A stretch of DNA of 64,000 bases from Diplolepis rosae (taxonomy: Eukaryota; Arthropoda; Insecta; Hymenoptera; Diplolepididae): positions 2,542,001 to 2,606,000 of the forward strand of contig JAPYXD010000716.1 in assembly GCA_030998225.1 (NCBI GenBank). Reading direction: 5' to 3'. Made by a program: the position numbers and the translations under genes. The notes below the pieces were generated by a model. It was not told the origin of the DNA. It did not search any database and was given only the letters and a program-made list of their open reading frames with translations. This document shows, one piece after another, positions 8,688 to 20,376 of the stretch (the first letter of the stretch is position 1; the number at the start of each line of letters is the position of its first letter).

Positions 8688-9775
8688 ATAGCACAATACC
8701 TTCCCTGAACGTTCTATGAACGTTCCCGTGGAATGTTCGGAAGATTCCATCGGAATGTTCGGAAGGTTCCATCGGAACGTTCGGAAGGTTCTATCGGAAC
8801 GTTCAAGGAACGTTCCTAGAACTAAGAAAATGTCCGGGTTTTTTGAACGTTCCAAAGCAATGTTCTCTGAATGTTCCTGTGGAACGTTCCAGGAACGTTC
8901 AAAAGGAATATTGAGAGAACATTCCGCAGCAATATTCAGAGAATATTCAAAGAGAACGTTCCTGAAACCTTCCATAGGAACGTTCAGAGAGCATTTGTAT
9001 CGAACGTTCGTAGAACTTTTCGTGGGAACATTTGCAGAGAACGTTTTGGAACATTCCGCGGGAACATTTAGGGAACATTTTTTGAGAATGTTCCTGGAAT
9101 TATTTTCTACAGCATTCAGGAAACTTTCTTTATAGATAATCCTGCAGCTTCAAACATACTAATGCAGAAAATGTTTTTTATAAATAATTTTGGGAATTAA
9201 TTTATAGGTAAAATGAAAACAATTAATTACAGATAATAATATTTGGTTTATATATTTTAAAATACTTTCAGTACAAAGAGGAAGATGCTATAACGTTTAC
9301 TGAAACATGTTTTTAATAAAATATTTAAATAAATTACATTCTTTCATAAATGTAACATTTGATTATCTATATAGAAAGTTTCCTGAATGCCATAGAAAAT
9401 AATTCCAGGAACATTCTCAAAAAATGTTCCCGCGGAATGTTCCAAAACGTTCTCTGCGAATGTTCCCTGAATGTTCCCACGAAAAGTTCTACGAACGTTC
9501 GATACAAATGCTCTCTGAACGTTCCTATGGAAGGTTCCAGGAACGTTCTCTTTGAATATTCTCTGAATATTGCTGCAGAACGTTCTCTCAATATTCCTTT
9601 TGAACGTTCCTGGAACGTTCCACAGGAACATTCAGAAAACATTGCTTTGGAACATTCAAAAAACCCGGACATTTTCTTAGTTCTAGGAACGTTCCTTGAA
9701 CGTTCCGATGGAACCTTCCGAACATTCCACGGGAACGTTCATAGAACGTTCAGGGAAGGTATTGTGCTATGGGGG
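8684..9775. repeat. Giant fold-back whose arms are GAACGTTCC motif arrays
   Basis: The left arm 8684-9141 and right arm 9361-9775 are inverted copies around a loop of about 220 bp of unrelated AT-rich DNA. Outer ends: CCATAGCACAATACC and its complement. Inner ends: CAGGAAACTTTC and its complement. Within each arm GAACGTTC, itself a perfect 8-bp palindrome, and its variants GAACATTC, GAATATTC and GAATGTTC recur every roughly 10-20 bp. Open frames of 100-140 codons in both directions are translations of this repeat (Arg/Asn/Phe/Glu-rich), not genes. The motif happens to match two adjoining heat-shock-element units (nGAAnnTTCn). Whether any factor binds is unknown. Confidence 0.93.
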
Positions 9776-10228
9776 AAATAAATATTCTTTTGTAAAAGAA
9801 TACATTAATTTGCCAATGTATCCCAAAAACTTTAATAATCTCTTGAATTAATAATTAATTCATATACATTTCATGCACTAGAAATAATAACCATAAATGG
9901 ATTTCACAATTTAATATTTTATTGGAGAATATATAAACTTATATTGAATAGTTAGAATTCTATCTTATATATGATACATTTACAGCTATATGAAGAACAA
10001 GAATTTTGTTTTCTTAAATTTATATAGTAATGTTGTATATATAAATTTTTTAATAAGACAGAGTCCTGTGTTACGTAAAACATGAAAGAAGAGTGAGAGA
10101 GATAATATAAAATATTCGATGTACTATAATCATTGTAAAATGGACTATAGTATAGTGTCGAATACACGGCCTTGAAACAAACTTTTCTCGCTCGGCATTT
10201 CTGACATCATTTTTCTTTTATTAAAATA

Positions 10229-13200
10229 TTATTCTTTTTTGATGCCATGTTTTATTTGTAATGCAAATGGTATAAAAGATGGATACTCGATAATTCTTTT
10301 TTGAACCCAGTCGTTTATTTCTTTAACTCGAAGAAAAATAGCTGGAGCAAATTCTTTGCGTTTTAAATAAGTTGCATCATTAAAAATTCCGATAACCATA
10401 TCATTGTAAACCAAAGGACTACCAACATCTGCCTACAAAATAAATTAAAAGAATATTTTAGCGTATTTTAGACGCATTACTTTTCATGGACTACAAATCA
10501 AATAATGTTAATCACCTGAGTAAAAAATTGATCACAAACAGTTGGCAATCCACAGATCTGGGAATCCGATGTTATAAAATGTTTTATCCGATTTTGATTA
10601 TAAGCTTGCATGCAATATGAACTTGGTATGGATATAATATTTATTTTGTTTAATTGTGTTTCCTGCATTATGCCATTTTCATCTTTCCATCCAAATAAGT
10701 CAGCTGTTTCGTTAAATGGCATGTCATCACGTGACAACCCAATTGGGGTTATAGGTATTTTTTTCCCCGGTTCAACAGGCTCTGTTTTAATCTAGAACAA
10801 TTATTTCAATCTTTCATTCTAACCATCTTAATGCGATTCAATCCAAGTCAGCAGAAAAATTTGTCTCAAATATAATATATATGTTTTTGAATCAAGTAGT
10901 TTTATTGATACTATTATTTTTTCATTAAAATAAAAATTAAAAAAATTAAATAAGTTTCACCTCAATCAGCGTTGCCAGACCGTACCATAATTATGTAATC
11001 GTACCATAATTTTGATTCTTGTACCATGTACCACCCCTCGTGTACCATACCCCTTAAATGTACCATAATTTAAAAATATTTCCATTTTTTATTTTTCATT
11101 TAACTCGAATGAAATGAAGAGAAAAGCAGAATAGCCATTATCCAATGAAAATCGTTTTCTGCTCTATATGAAGCATGTTTGACCAGTCAAATTTTTTTTT
11201 AAATGAAGGCTGAGTAGAGTTAATTAAAGTTAAAAAAAAAAATGTTCTTTGATAAGAGTTACTTTAAGTAAATAATACAAAATACAAAAACTTAAAAAAG
11301 TAGAAAGTGTGTTATAATTATTATTAAAATAGTTTTATTAAAACATAATATTATTATATTTATTAACAAAATGGTATTAGCATTTTATTTATGAAAAATA
11401 TTAAACTTTAAAGTATTTGAAGATATATTAATTTGAATTTCGCGCCGCGCATGCGTCTTGTAATCATGTACCATAGTGTACCATAATTTTAACATGTCGA
11501 TTCCATAATTTCGCTCCGTGTGTCTGGCAACGCTGACTTCATTGTCCCTTCCTGCAAAATAATTATAATATTTTCAATTAAAGAATGAAAGTAATTGATA
11601 TACTTGCCACAAAAAGTCCTGCATCATTATCACCAGCTATTTCTAAAGTTCTTTTGGCATGTATGAAATACGTCATTGACCATATAATTGGATATCCGTA
11701 CTGATTTTTTGATCCATCAACATTTACCAGGAGAGCTTTAGAATGTTTGTAATTAGTATCAACTTTTCGGATAAACAAAATACACCGACCTGCAGATAAA
11801 AGGATATTTTCGCTAACCGCAAATGCATTACATATGTGATTAATCCATGTTACAGAAAACATGTACCTTACAGATACATTTGTTACTGCTTTTCCATTAT
11901 CTATTTTACTTTCCAGTTGAGATGAAGAAAATACTGTGAAATGTAAATGATCATTTAATTTTGCAAGTGCTCTTCTTTTTTAAATGAATATCCCTAGTGG
12001 TCACGTTTGATAGAACGGTCTGAGTATTCTCTGACCGTTCTCTGACTGTTTTCTGACCATTCTCTGACCTTGCATTATTATGGCTAAGAACGGTAAAAAG
12101 CATTTAAAGCATTGCAATTAGGATCCTGTGGCGAAATTTGAATTAGAAAGTCTAGGAATGAATACAATTTTTTTTTTTCATCGATAAAAACTAGAAAAAC
12201 ATCGTATACCTGTCATTGAAGGCAGTGCAGTGGTTCACAATTGGCGGAACGTCTCCACCGTCAAGGTTGACTACTGGTTGGAGTGAGACACGCCTACTTT
12301 TTATCTCACTTCTACCAATTGCCAATCATAGCGGCGGAGACGTTCCGCAAATGGTGAACCACTGCACTGCCTTCAATGCCAGGTATACGATGTTTTTCTA
12401 GTTTTTATCGCTGAAAAAAAAAAATTTGTATTTATTCCTACACCTTCAAATTCAAATGTCGCCACAGAATCCTAATTGCAATGCTTTAAATACTCAGGGA
12501 GAAAAATGGGTAGTCAACTTGAATATCTGAAATGTTAACCTCATTATATTTGAGTTTTAACTATGGGACAACATTCTACATAGTGTAACGTACTATCTCT
12601 GAAATGTCAAAACTAGATGTTCAGCTTGACTTTCCCAGAATGTATGACAATTATAGAATGTAAACCTGAGTATCTCAGGAGAGTTAGCTCGATTATCTCG
12701 GAGTCTAAGTATTGACAGGTTAACTATTTCAGAATGTAAACCTAACATTCTGTCGATATTCAAACAGCCCTAACGGACCTCTCTGACCGTTCTCTGACCT
12801 CGCATTAATATGGCTAAGAACGATAAAAAAAACATTTAAAACATTGCAATTATGATTCCGTGGCAAAATTTGGAATAGAAGGCGTAGGAATAAATACAAT
12901 AATTTTATTTTTCAGCGATAAAAACTAGGAAAACATCATGTACCTGTCATTGAAGGCAGTGCAGTGGTTCACCATTTGCGGAACGTCTCCACCCATAGTA
13001 AACCTTCACGGTGGAGACGTTCCGCCAATTGTGAACCACTGCACTGCCTTCAATGACAGGTATACGATGTTTTTCTAGTTTTTATCGATGAAAAAAAAAT
13101 TTGTATTTATTCCTAGACTTTCTAATTCAAATTTCGCCACAGGATCCTAATTGCAATGCTTTAAATGCTTTTTACCGTTCTTAGCCATAATAATGCGAGG

Positions 13201-14367
13201 TCAGAGAACGGTCAGAGAGCAGTCAGAGAACGGTCAGAGTATTCTAAGACCGTTCTCTCAACCGGGTCCGCTAGGGAGACTATAAAATTATGGTCTCCCT
13301 GGCTATCAAGAAAAAATTATAGATAGTACATGGTACTATTTGCAATATAAAACTGACTACCTAAATTTTGACACTCTATTTTTTTCCTTGCTTTTTTTAC
13401 CATTCTTAGCCATAATAATGCAAGGTCAGAGAATTGTCAGAAAACGGTCAGTGTATTCTCTGACCGTTCTCTCAATCGGGTCCGCTAGGGATATTACTGG
13501 AATATTTTATAAATTGAAATCTTTATCTCCGCATTTAAAAAATCAACAGATTTTCAAATATTTTAACCAGACATATAAAGAGTGGCAACGAGTCTATTCC
13601 AGAATAGGAATTATACAGTATAAAATAGTTTAGCATAGAATGCAATTGTCTCAATCGGTAATACAGTTTATATTGTGTATACTAAAGTCTAAATACTATA
13701 TTCCTATTCTACAACCCACTTGTGACCATTCTGTCTGTTAAATATCTGCACAATAAACAGTAAACCATTATTTCATAGTCAAATTCTGTTGATTCAATTA
13801 GTACTAATAAATAAATGAGTAGAAATTGATAATTAATCGCTTAATGCCATGGATCAACCAGATCACGTGACCAAATTCCTCTAAAATTTCGTGTAAGATA
13901 ACTTTCTTATTTTACAAAATGTCTTCCTGGAAATTTGAAAAGTACAAAAGAAAACCATAAGGAACATATGTTAAATTCGTTTGATTCAAAATTTTGCAGA
14001 AAATTTTACTATTAACTGTAATTGTCGATAGGTTTTCGAATATTTTTCAAAATTTTTACTAAAAAGAAGTTAACAGACGTGCTTTATTGTCTTTTGTTAC
14101 GTTTCCCAAATTTTCAGAAAGATACTTTGTAAATTTAAAAAGTTATCTTACATAAACGAATAAATGTATAATTTAGTCACGTGGTCCGATTGATACATGG
14201 ACTTAACCAATTCCTCACTTATAATTCAATTAATAATACGAGATGCATAAATAGTTTTAAGGTAATTTTAATGTTCTTCAGATTTTAGGATATTCACCTT
14301 TATTATCAACGCCGATTATGAAAACGAAGATTAGATACATAATCGTAATCTTCCATTTGAACGACAT
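10229..14367 (-). CDS. Secreted serine protease homologue with lost catalytic residues (SPH-A)
   Basis: Four exons join in phase: 14367-14298 (signal peptide), 11933-11604, 10781-10516, 10432-10229 (stop). They give 289 aa. Exon 1 encodes a hydrophobic leader ending near FIIGVDNK. The chymotrypsin fold follows: KIDNGKAV in place of IVGG, HICNAFAVSENILLSAGRC (Cys42-Cys58 pair kept, His57 replaced by Arg), DNDAGLFVAKPVEPG around the Asp102 region, a GWKDENG strand, Cys168/Cys182-type cysteines, then ADVGSPLV where active enzymes have GDSGGPLV, so Ser195 is Val. The C-terminal helix is FLRVKEINDWVQ. With His and Ser gone it cannot be a normal protease. Known insect SPHs act as cofactors in prophenoloxidase or Toll cascades, or as venom or salivary proteins; the role here is inference. 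Introns 1 and 2 are packed with MITEs, yet all splice sites and the frame are intact. Confidence 0.85.
10967..11535. mobile_element. MITE family M3, full copy inside SPH-A intron 2
   Basis: The termini CAGCGTTGCCAGAC and GTCTGGCAACGCTG are perfect inverted repeats. Both ends carry repeated GTACCATAATT units. The flanking octamers ACCTCAAT and ACTTCATT match at six of eight positions, consistent with an aged 8-bp hAT-type target duplication. The interior is AT-rich and non-coding. A half copy lies at 4048-4159. Confidence 0.82.
11991..12490. mobile_element. Palindromic MITE family M2, copy B
   Basis: The left end is TCCCTAGTGGTCACG, with repeated TGACCGTTCTC units in the arm. The core palindrome on TGTCATTGAAGGCAGTGCAG holds a longer loop than the other copies (about 12270-12330). 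The right arm stops near 12490, where an unrelated segment begins. It lies in SPH-A intron 1, just upstream of exon 2. Confidence 0.82.
12491..12767. mobile_element. Unclassified segment between two M2 copies
   Basis: This 277-bp stretch interrupts the M2 pair. GAATATCTGAAATGTTAACC near its left side recurs loosely inverted near its right side, and AGAATGTAAACCT appears twice. It looks like a separate short inverted-repeat element with weak termini. No coding content. Confidence 0.45.
12768..13277. mobile_element. Palindromic MITE family M2, copy C
   Basis: This is the best preserved palindrome of the family. The left end is GCCCTAACGGACC, the core is TGTCATTGAAGGCAGTGCAG with a very short loop (CCATAGTAAACC), and the right end is CCGGGTCCGCTAGGGA. 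It is inverted relative to copy A in the loop. It lies within SPH-A intron 1. Confidence 0.85.
13391..13491. mobile_element. M2 terminal fragment, copy D
   Basis: Only the outer right arm remains: TTCTTAGCCATAATAATG, CAGAGAATTGTCAGAAAACG-type units and the end TCGGGTCCGCTAGGG. Confidence 0.75.
13841..14206. mobile_element. TTAA-flanked MITE family M1, copy 2
   Basis: TTAA at 13841 and 14203 flanks inverted ends TGCCATGGATCAACCAGATC and GGTCCGATTGATACATGG. The interior shares words with copies 3 and 4 (CTTTCTTATTTTACAAAAT, then ACAGACGTGC). It sits in SPH-A intron 1 about 90 bp from exon 1. Confidence 0.82.
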
Positions 14368-14400
14368 CTTTTAACTCTTTAAAACGTGGCGAGTCGAGTC

Positions 14401-14410
14401 ACTATATACT
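14401..14410 (-). promoter_or_regulatory. TATA box of SPH-A
   Basis: Minus-strand AGTATATAGT lies about 35 bp upstream of the ATG at 14367. That leaves room for a very short leader. TATA-type promoters with short leaders fit strongly expressed secretory genes; expression itself cannot be read from sequence. Confidence 0.5.
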
Positions 14411-14449
14411 TAATTATGGGAAAAATTCTCAACGTCAAGCTTATCTGAA

Positions 14450-14767
14450 ATACATTGTCGAAAAACGTATTTATGTACGAAATAATTAAAATTTGGTTTC
14501 CAAAATTTACAAATGATAAAGGAGATAAAAACGAATATAGATTACTTTTGGTTTGGTAATGAAAAAAATGTCACCGATATAGTTTAATAAAATTGAACTG
14601 TTTTTCATTTTACAAACCAAAAGATGTCTAATATCTACGTCCGTTTTTATATTCTCTGATACTTTACAAATTTCGAAAACAAAATATTATGTATTTTGGA
14701 TACAAACGCGTAGAAACCTAAAATCCGTAAAATTTGCTAATTTCCTAAGTATAACATATGCTCTTAA
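14450..14767. mobile_element. TTAA-flanked MITE family M4, copy 1
   Basis: The inverted halves share TAGATTACTTTTGGTTTGG and CCAAAAGATGTCTAATATC. The right end is ACATATGCTCTTAA, with TTAA at 14764-14767. Better copies are at 40496 and 41436. This copy lies upstream of the SPH-A promoter. Confidence 0.65.
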
Positions 14768-14918
14768 TTAAATATTTAGCTATATGGAACGAATATTTTA
14801 ACAGACTTAACTACGAGTTCTATTCATTATAAACTAATATTTTAACTAATTTTTGTACAACTTTGTTTTTATCTGTGAGGAACGCGCATTCCTTTTCACA
14901 ATACAGGTATACCTTTAG

Positions 14919-15215
14919 TTACTGTTCACGAAAAAATTCAAACACCATTTCAAAATGTTTGATTTGTAGGATCAGTGGTGTAACAACCACATAGTCCTTA
15001 ACAAATTTTTTTCGAGCTTTTGCATTTTCAAACGCTGCCACCGAGTTCCGTACATCAACCTTTTTTGCTACGTAATTTTCGATTGAAATTATAGCCAGAG
15101 AGCTCAGTCTTTCTTGTCCCGTCGTGTTCCGAAGATAATGTTTTATTATATTCAATTTCGAAAATGATCTTTCCGCTTTTGCGACGGTAAATTTTAAGGG
15201 ATCCGGAGCCTTAGG
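14919..15215 (-). pseudogene. hAT-type transposase C-terminal fragment
   Basis: The open frame reads TVAKAERSFSKLNIIKHYLR, then GQERLSSLAIISIE and KKVDVRNSVAAFENAKARKK. This is the dimerisation region that closes hAT transposases and their domesticated relatives (ZMYM/52-kDa-repressor-like). Nothing N-terminal, neither the BED zinc finger nor the DDE catalytic residues, is found upstream on the minus strand. It is a remnant. It could have supplied the hAT-like MITEs nearby, but this fragment cannot. Confidence 0.8.
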
Positions 15216-16153
15216 GGCCCCCTGGCTCTTGATAATAATAAAAGTTTATTTAAAATAATAATTGTAAAATTATTAACTAAATATCCAAAATAAGGTTCAA
15301 ATAATAATAATAGTGTAATTTATTTTCTTCTGATACGCTGGATAAACAAATTTTATTGACGATAAAACTTACAGTACTTTTAATTATAAGTCTTTTTAGG
15401 GATTGAATCACATATATCTGTTTAGGTTTAATAGCTTTGTATTACGTCTATAAAATGATTTATAGTGTCTGGTGTCCTCTACTTCGGCAAACGTGCAACG
15501 ATTTTTTGTAGGCTAGAAGTTTGAATCTTAAATGCTTTAAGCCGAAAACTGTCTAAGATTAACAAAAACGGCGATTTTTGATAGTATATACCATAGACCT
15601 AACAGGAAATACATCGAACCAAACTATTTTCTCTGAAAAAATGCTAAAGACTGATTGAGAGCGCTTGGAGACATAACAGAACATGACTTAAAGAATATTT
15701 GCATGCATAATGCCTGCATGCAGAGGTGTAATGTAAGTCCTCCTTTAGACGCGTCCCTATTCTTTATAGCTTTATATTAAGTGACAGTAGCGTCGCGACG
15801 CGTATATTTTATGAACTAAATCTAATACCGAAATAAACTTTTCAAACTGTCAACAGCTGATGTTTGTTTAAGGTAGTCTGGTAGTGGGAGGGGGGGTGTT
15901 TAAGTGCCCTTTTTTATTAGATATATAATTTCATAACAATATTAATTTTTCTTTGAAAATCGTATCTTTCCGTATATCTCGGAAAGTTATTTCGAAATAA
16001 ACGCCAGAAAACAAGAAGCGCAGCGCGATGATTGCCGAAGTTCACCGAAAGAAATACTCCGAGAATCAAATAAAGATTGTAAATTAATGGAAAACATTTT
16101 TTTTTCAATCTTTATAGGCATTAACAGTCATATATAACGGAAAAATACACGCA
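15216..16153. other. Intergenic between hAT remnant and RPB3, no gene
   Basis: It contains one copy of the GCATGCAGAGGTGTAAT word (15714-15732) that forms an inverted pair at 19.7 kb. A minus-strand open frame at about 16108-15917 starts with a hydrophobic leader-like stretch, but no matching downstream exon was found. Confidence 0.45.
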
Positions 16154-16465
16154 CGGTCGTATAGACAGGTCTGGCATCTCCCGTGGTAGGGGATGTTCCC
16201 TTATTGTAGTCAGAATGTTTCATATTTTTGCCACGGATAGCGCTAGTATCGAGTAGTGGCCCGAATGACCGCATCGTAGCATGTATGTATATAGATATAC
16301 CCAGAACGTAGTCAGCTGTGAAAGCTGTCTGTAAACCACGGGTATTCCTTCAACTACTCGATTGCAGCGCTGCCCAAGCGGTCATTTTCGAAACTACTAC
16401 TCGTCACGATAAGGGAACATCCCCCACCACGGGAGATGCCAGACCTGTCTATACGACCGTGGTTT
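16154..16465. mobile_element. Long-inverted-repeat element M5 copy 1, just upstream of RPB3
   Basis: CACGGTCGTATAGACAGGTC plus TGGCATCTCCCGTGG at 16154-16190 is matched in inverse orientation at about 16426-16463. The pairing continues inward past GGGAACATCCCC to the CGAGTAGTGG region. A second copy of one arm occurs at 22862-22985. The right end is about 180 bp from the RPB3 start codon, so the RPB3 core promoter lies in or right next to it. Confidence 0.82.
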
Positions 16466-16641
16466 CTACTCTATATATAATAACTCTGTGGTTTCCGCAG
16501 ATTTTCGGGTTTGTTGTATTTGGTTATGTCAACGACTTTTCTGCCGTTTTGACTTTTTTGTGTGGACTTTACCTGAGCTTTCTGTAATTTACTTCAATTC
16601 AATAATTTGGTTTTCCACGTAATAGCACTTAGCTCACCAAA

Positions 16642-17874
<1,233 letters not shown>

Positions 17875-18095
17875 TAATAAGTGTTTAGTATTATAAACGT
17901 ATAATAAAATGTCTATTAAGTCATATAATAAAAAATTAGGATATTTTAATCAGGCGTACATTATTGAAGCTGATAAATAAAACTGATAACTGATAAATAA
18001 ATAAAACTCTTTTTGTAATTTCATGAGTCATTTTTAATATAGTGTTTTTGTACGTACTCTGTATTTTAATTCCAATTTATGCTTTTATTCTAGAA

Positions 18096-18854
18096 TTAAG
18101 GTTATGGATCAATCAGATCACCTGACTAAATTATAGATTAATTCGTTCTTGTAAAATAAATTTTTTAACTTACAAAATATCCAAACCTGAACTCGAACCC
18201 GTATCACTACTCGCTCGAATTCCTCCCAACGTCCAAATAAAAGTATAATTAAAAATTTCAAGAATTCGAAACAACTCGAATCCTCAAAACATAAAAAACA
18301 CGACCAAATTTGGAACAAAATCACCACACCTCAAACAAACAAAAAAGAAGGAAACCTTCCAAAACCCCTTCCTTCTTTTTCTTTCTTTGGTCCTCTTTTG
18401 TCTTTATTACCCACGGAACGTCGGCGAGTAGTTTTATTTTTAAATTTTTATTTATGTAAATGTTGGTGAGTAATAAAGACAAAAGAGAACAAAAGAAAGA
18501 AAAAGAAGGAATTATGGTCCAAATTTGGTCTGTGTTTTTTATGTTTTGAGGATTCGAATTGTTTTGAATTCTTGAAATTTTTAGTTTTACAAAATATCTT
18601 TCTGAAAATTTGGTAAATATAACAAAAAATAATTTAGCACGTCTGTTAACTTCTTTATAGCAAAATTTTGAAAAAAATTTGAAAATTTATCAATAATTAC
18701 AGTTAACCATAAAAAATTTTGCAAAATTTGATAGACGTTTTTTTATTGTTGTATTTTCCAATTTTTCAGGAGAATATTTAGTAAAATTAATAAGTTATTT
18801 CACATGAACTTTACAGGAATTATGTAATGTAGTCTGGTTGATCCATAGCCTTAA
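18096..18854. mobile_element. TTAA-flanked MITE family M1, copy 3, split by a nested insertion
   Basis: TTAA at 18096-18099 and 18851-18854 flanks GGTTATGGATCAATCAGATC and its inverted partner TCTGGTTGATCCATAGCC. The copy is twice the family length because 406 bp is inserted at 18182-18587. Confidence 0.8.
18182..18587. mobile_element. Fold-back nested in M1 copy 3, with target duplication
   Basis: The insert is flanked by the direct repeat TACAAAATATC (18171-18181 and 18588-18598), which is present once in other M1 copies in altered form. Its arms pair GAATTCGAAACAACTCGAAT with ATTCGAATTGTTTTGAATTC, and CCTTCTTTTTCTTTCTTTGG with the inverse near 18475-18509. The arms are purine- or pyrimidine-rich. 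No coding content. Confidence 0.8.
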
Positions 18855-19350
18855 AATAAATTTTCCTGTACATTTTTATTTTCAATAATGTATCAAAATT
18901 AACCAAATGGAAATGCACCTTATAAATTCACTTAAAACTTTGAGATAACTTTTGCATGAGATTAAATTTTGAGTTCTCGACGATGCTACACTTATAATTA
19001 AAATGCTTATTGGCATGAGTGTTTTAGAGTTCTATAATTCGCAAATCTCTTTAATATAAACTTCGATCAAGTTTATGAAGTGCACCTTGATTTTTATAAA
19101 TAATTAATTTAAATACAAATAACCGCCGACAATCATTTGTTTCTAAATAAATTGCTAATGGTCGCAGTACCCTTCTTCATATTTAGGTTTATTCAGCATA
19201 TAGCCTTTTCTTTCTTCGGACATTTGTCCCACCTAATTCGATTATTGTGCTTGACTTCGCTAATCACTTAAAAAATTATAAATAAACAGTCCGCAATTGT
19301 GAAAATTTTCATGTCATGATTTTCATATCTTTCATCTGTAAATTGGAATA

Positions 19351-19609
19351 CAGTCAAGTCTCGTTTATTTCAAGTCTCTTTTATTTCAAGTCTCGTTTAT
19401 CTCAAGTCGAGCGTCTCGTGTATTTCAAGTTTCACGCTCCCCTTCGCGCCCCACTATTTCTCTGTGGAGCACTCAGAAGAAGTGTGAAGAGTGGTGGGGA
19501 GGTGCATTCGGTCGGTATGGCAACTGAGGAAGTGGTGGGAACCCCTCGTAACGTGAAATAAACAAGACTCTCTCGTTTCGGGATACTTGAAATAAACGAG
19601 ACTTGACTG
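19351..19609. mobile_element. pogo/Tigger-like MITE
   Basis: The termini CAGTCAAGTCTCGTTTATTT and its inverted partner (AAATAAACGAGACTTGACTG) are flanked by TA on both sides, as in Tc1/mariner-pogo elements. The left side carries three tandem copies of TCTCGTTTATTTCAAG. The interior of 259 bp total is too short for a transposase. Confidence 0.85.
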
Positions 19610-19667
19610 TATATCTAATCCCAAATCCCAATGCCACCTGCATATAGATAAAAACATTCTTAAGGAG

Positions 19668-19790
19668 AAATTACACCTCTGCATGCAGGTTACCATGGTA
19701 ACATACAAGAGAGAAAGAAACCATCAATTTTCCTGTTTCATTCCCACTAATATGTTGCCATGGTAATCTGCATGCAGAGGTGTAATTCCT
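19668..19790. repeat. Hairpin with ACACCTCTGCATGCAG arms
   Basis: AATTACACCTCTGCATGCAG at about 19669-19688 pairs with CTGCATGCAGAGGTGTAATT at about 19770-19789, and TTACCATGGTAAC sits inside the left arm. A single arm recurs at 15714-15732. Confidence 0.75.
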
Positions 19791-19794
19791 CCTT

Positions 19795-20342
19795 GAGGTA
19801 GTTCGAGCGGAAACCCAGTTAGCACAAGATTATTCTGTAATTTTGTATACTGAATTTAGGCAGTATAACGGATGTCGATGCAAAAAATCAATCGTTGCTA
19901 CAGTACAGTTTTTGAGAAATTAAATAATGAAATTAGCTGAGCTCTTATGGGAAGTATCCTTATTTGCCGCTATTTGTCGTATAACTTGAAAACGCAGCAC
20001 AAGATGTAAAAAAAATTGACATATATAATGAAGTAATCATTAATAAACTACTTTTTTCATACTTTGTGAACTTTTACAGCACCGTTTTTTCACAATTGTT
20101 ACTTTCGCGCGAGTTTACACGTTTGATATTTTCAATTGGAATATATGGCAACGTTGCAGGGCACTAAAGATGATGAAGTGGCTGCAAGTGGCGGGAACCT
20201 GGATAATTCAATAATAAACACGCGCGCTGTGTTGCCGATCAAAAGTTGTGAAACCTTATGAAGTTCTCCACTTTCTGTTGCAGACGACATTTCACTCGAG
20301 ATTAACTTCAGTATGACAGTGTCCGCTCGAACTACCTTAATC
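19795..20342. repeat. Segment bounded by GGTAGTTCGAGCGG inverted ends
   Basis: GAGGTAGTTCGAGCGGA at 19795-19811 is matched in inverse orientation by TCCGCTCGAACTACCT at about 20322-20338. The interior is non-coding. It may be another element lying between the hairpin at 19.7 kb and the large inverted repeat at 20.4 kb. Confidence 0.55.
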
Positions 20343-20376
20343 ACGAAGGAATAATAAGGAGACCTATCTCCATGTA

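Noticed and set aside
8716..9135. Open frames of 117-140 codons in both strands of the GAACGTTC fold-back arms
   Set aside because: They are direct translations of the short palindromic repeat, occur in several frames at once, and have no start context or domain.
15917..16108. Minus-strand frame starting with a hydrophobic leader (KKKCFPLIYNLYLILGVFLS), as a secreted-protein first exon
   Set aside because: Its donor phase is unclear, it lacks similarity to the SPH leaders beyond hydrophobicity, and no partner exon was found.
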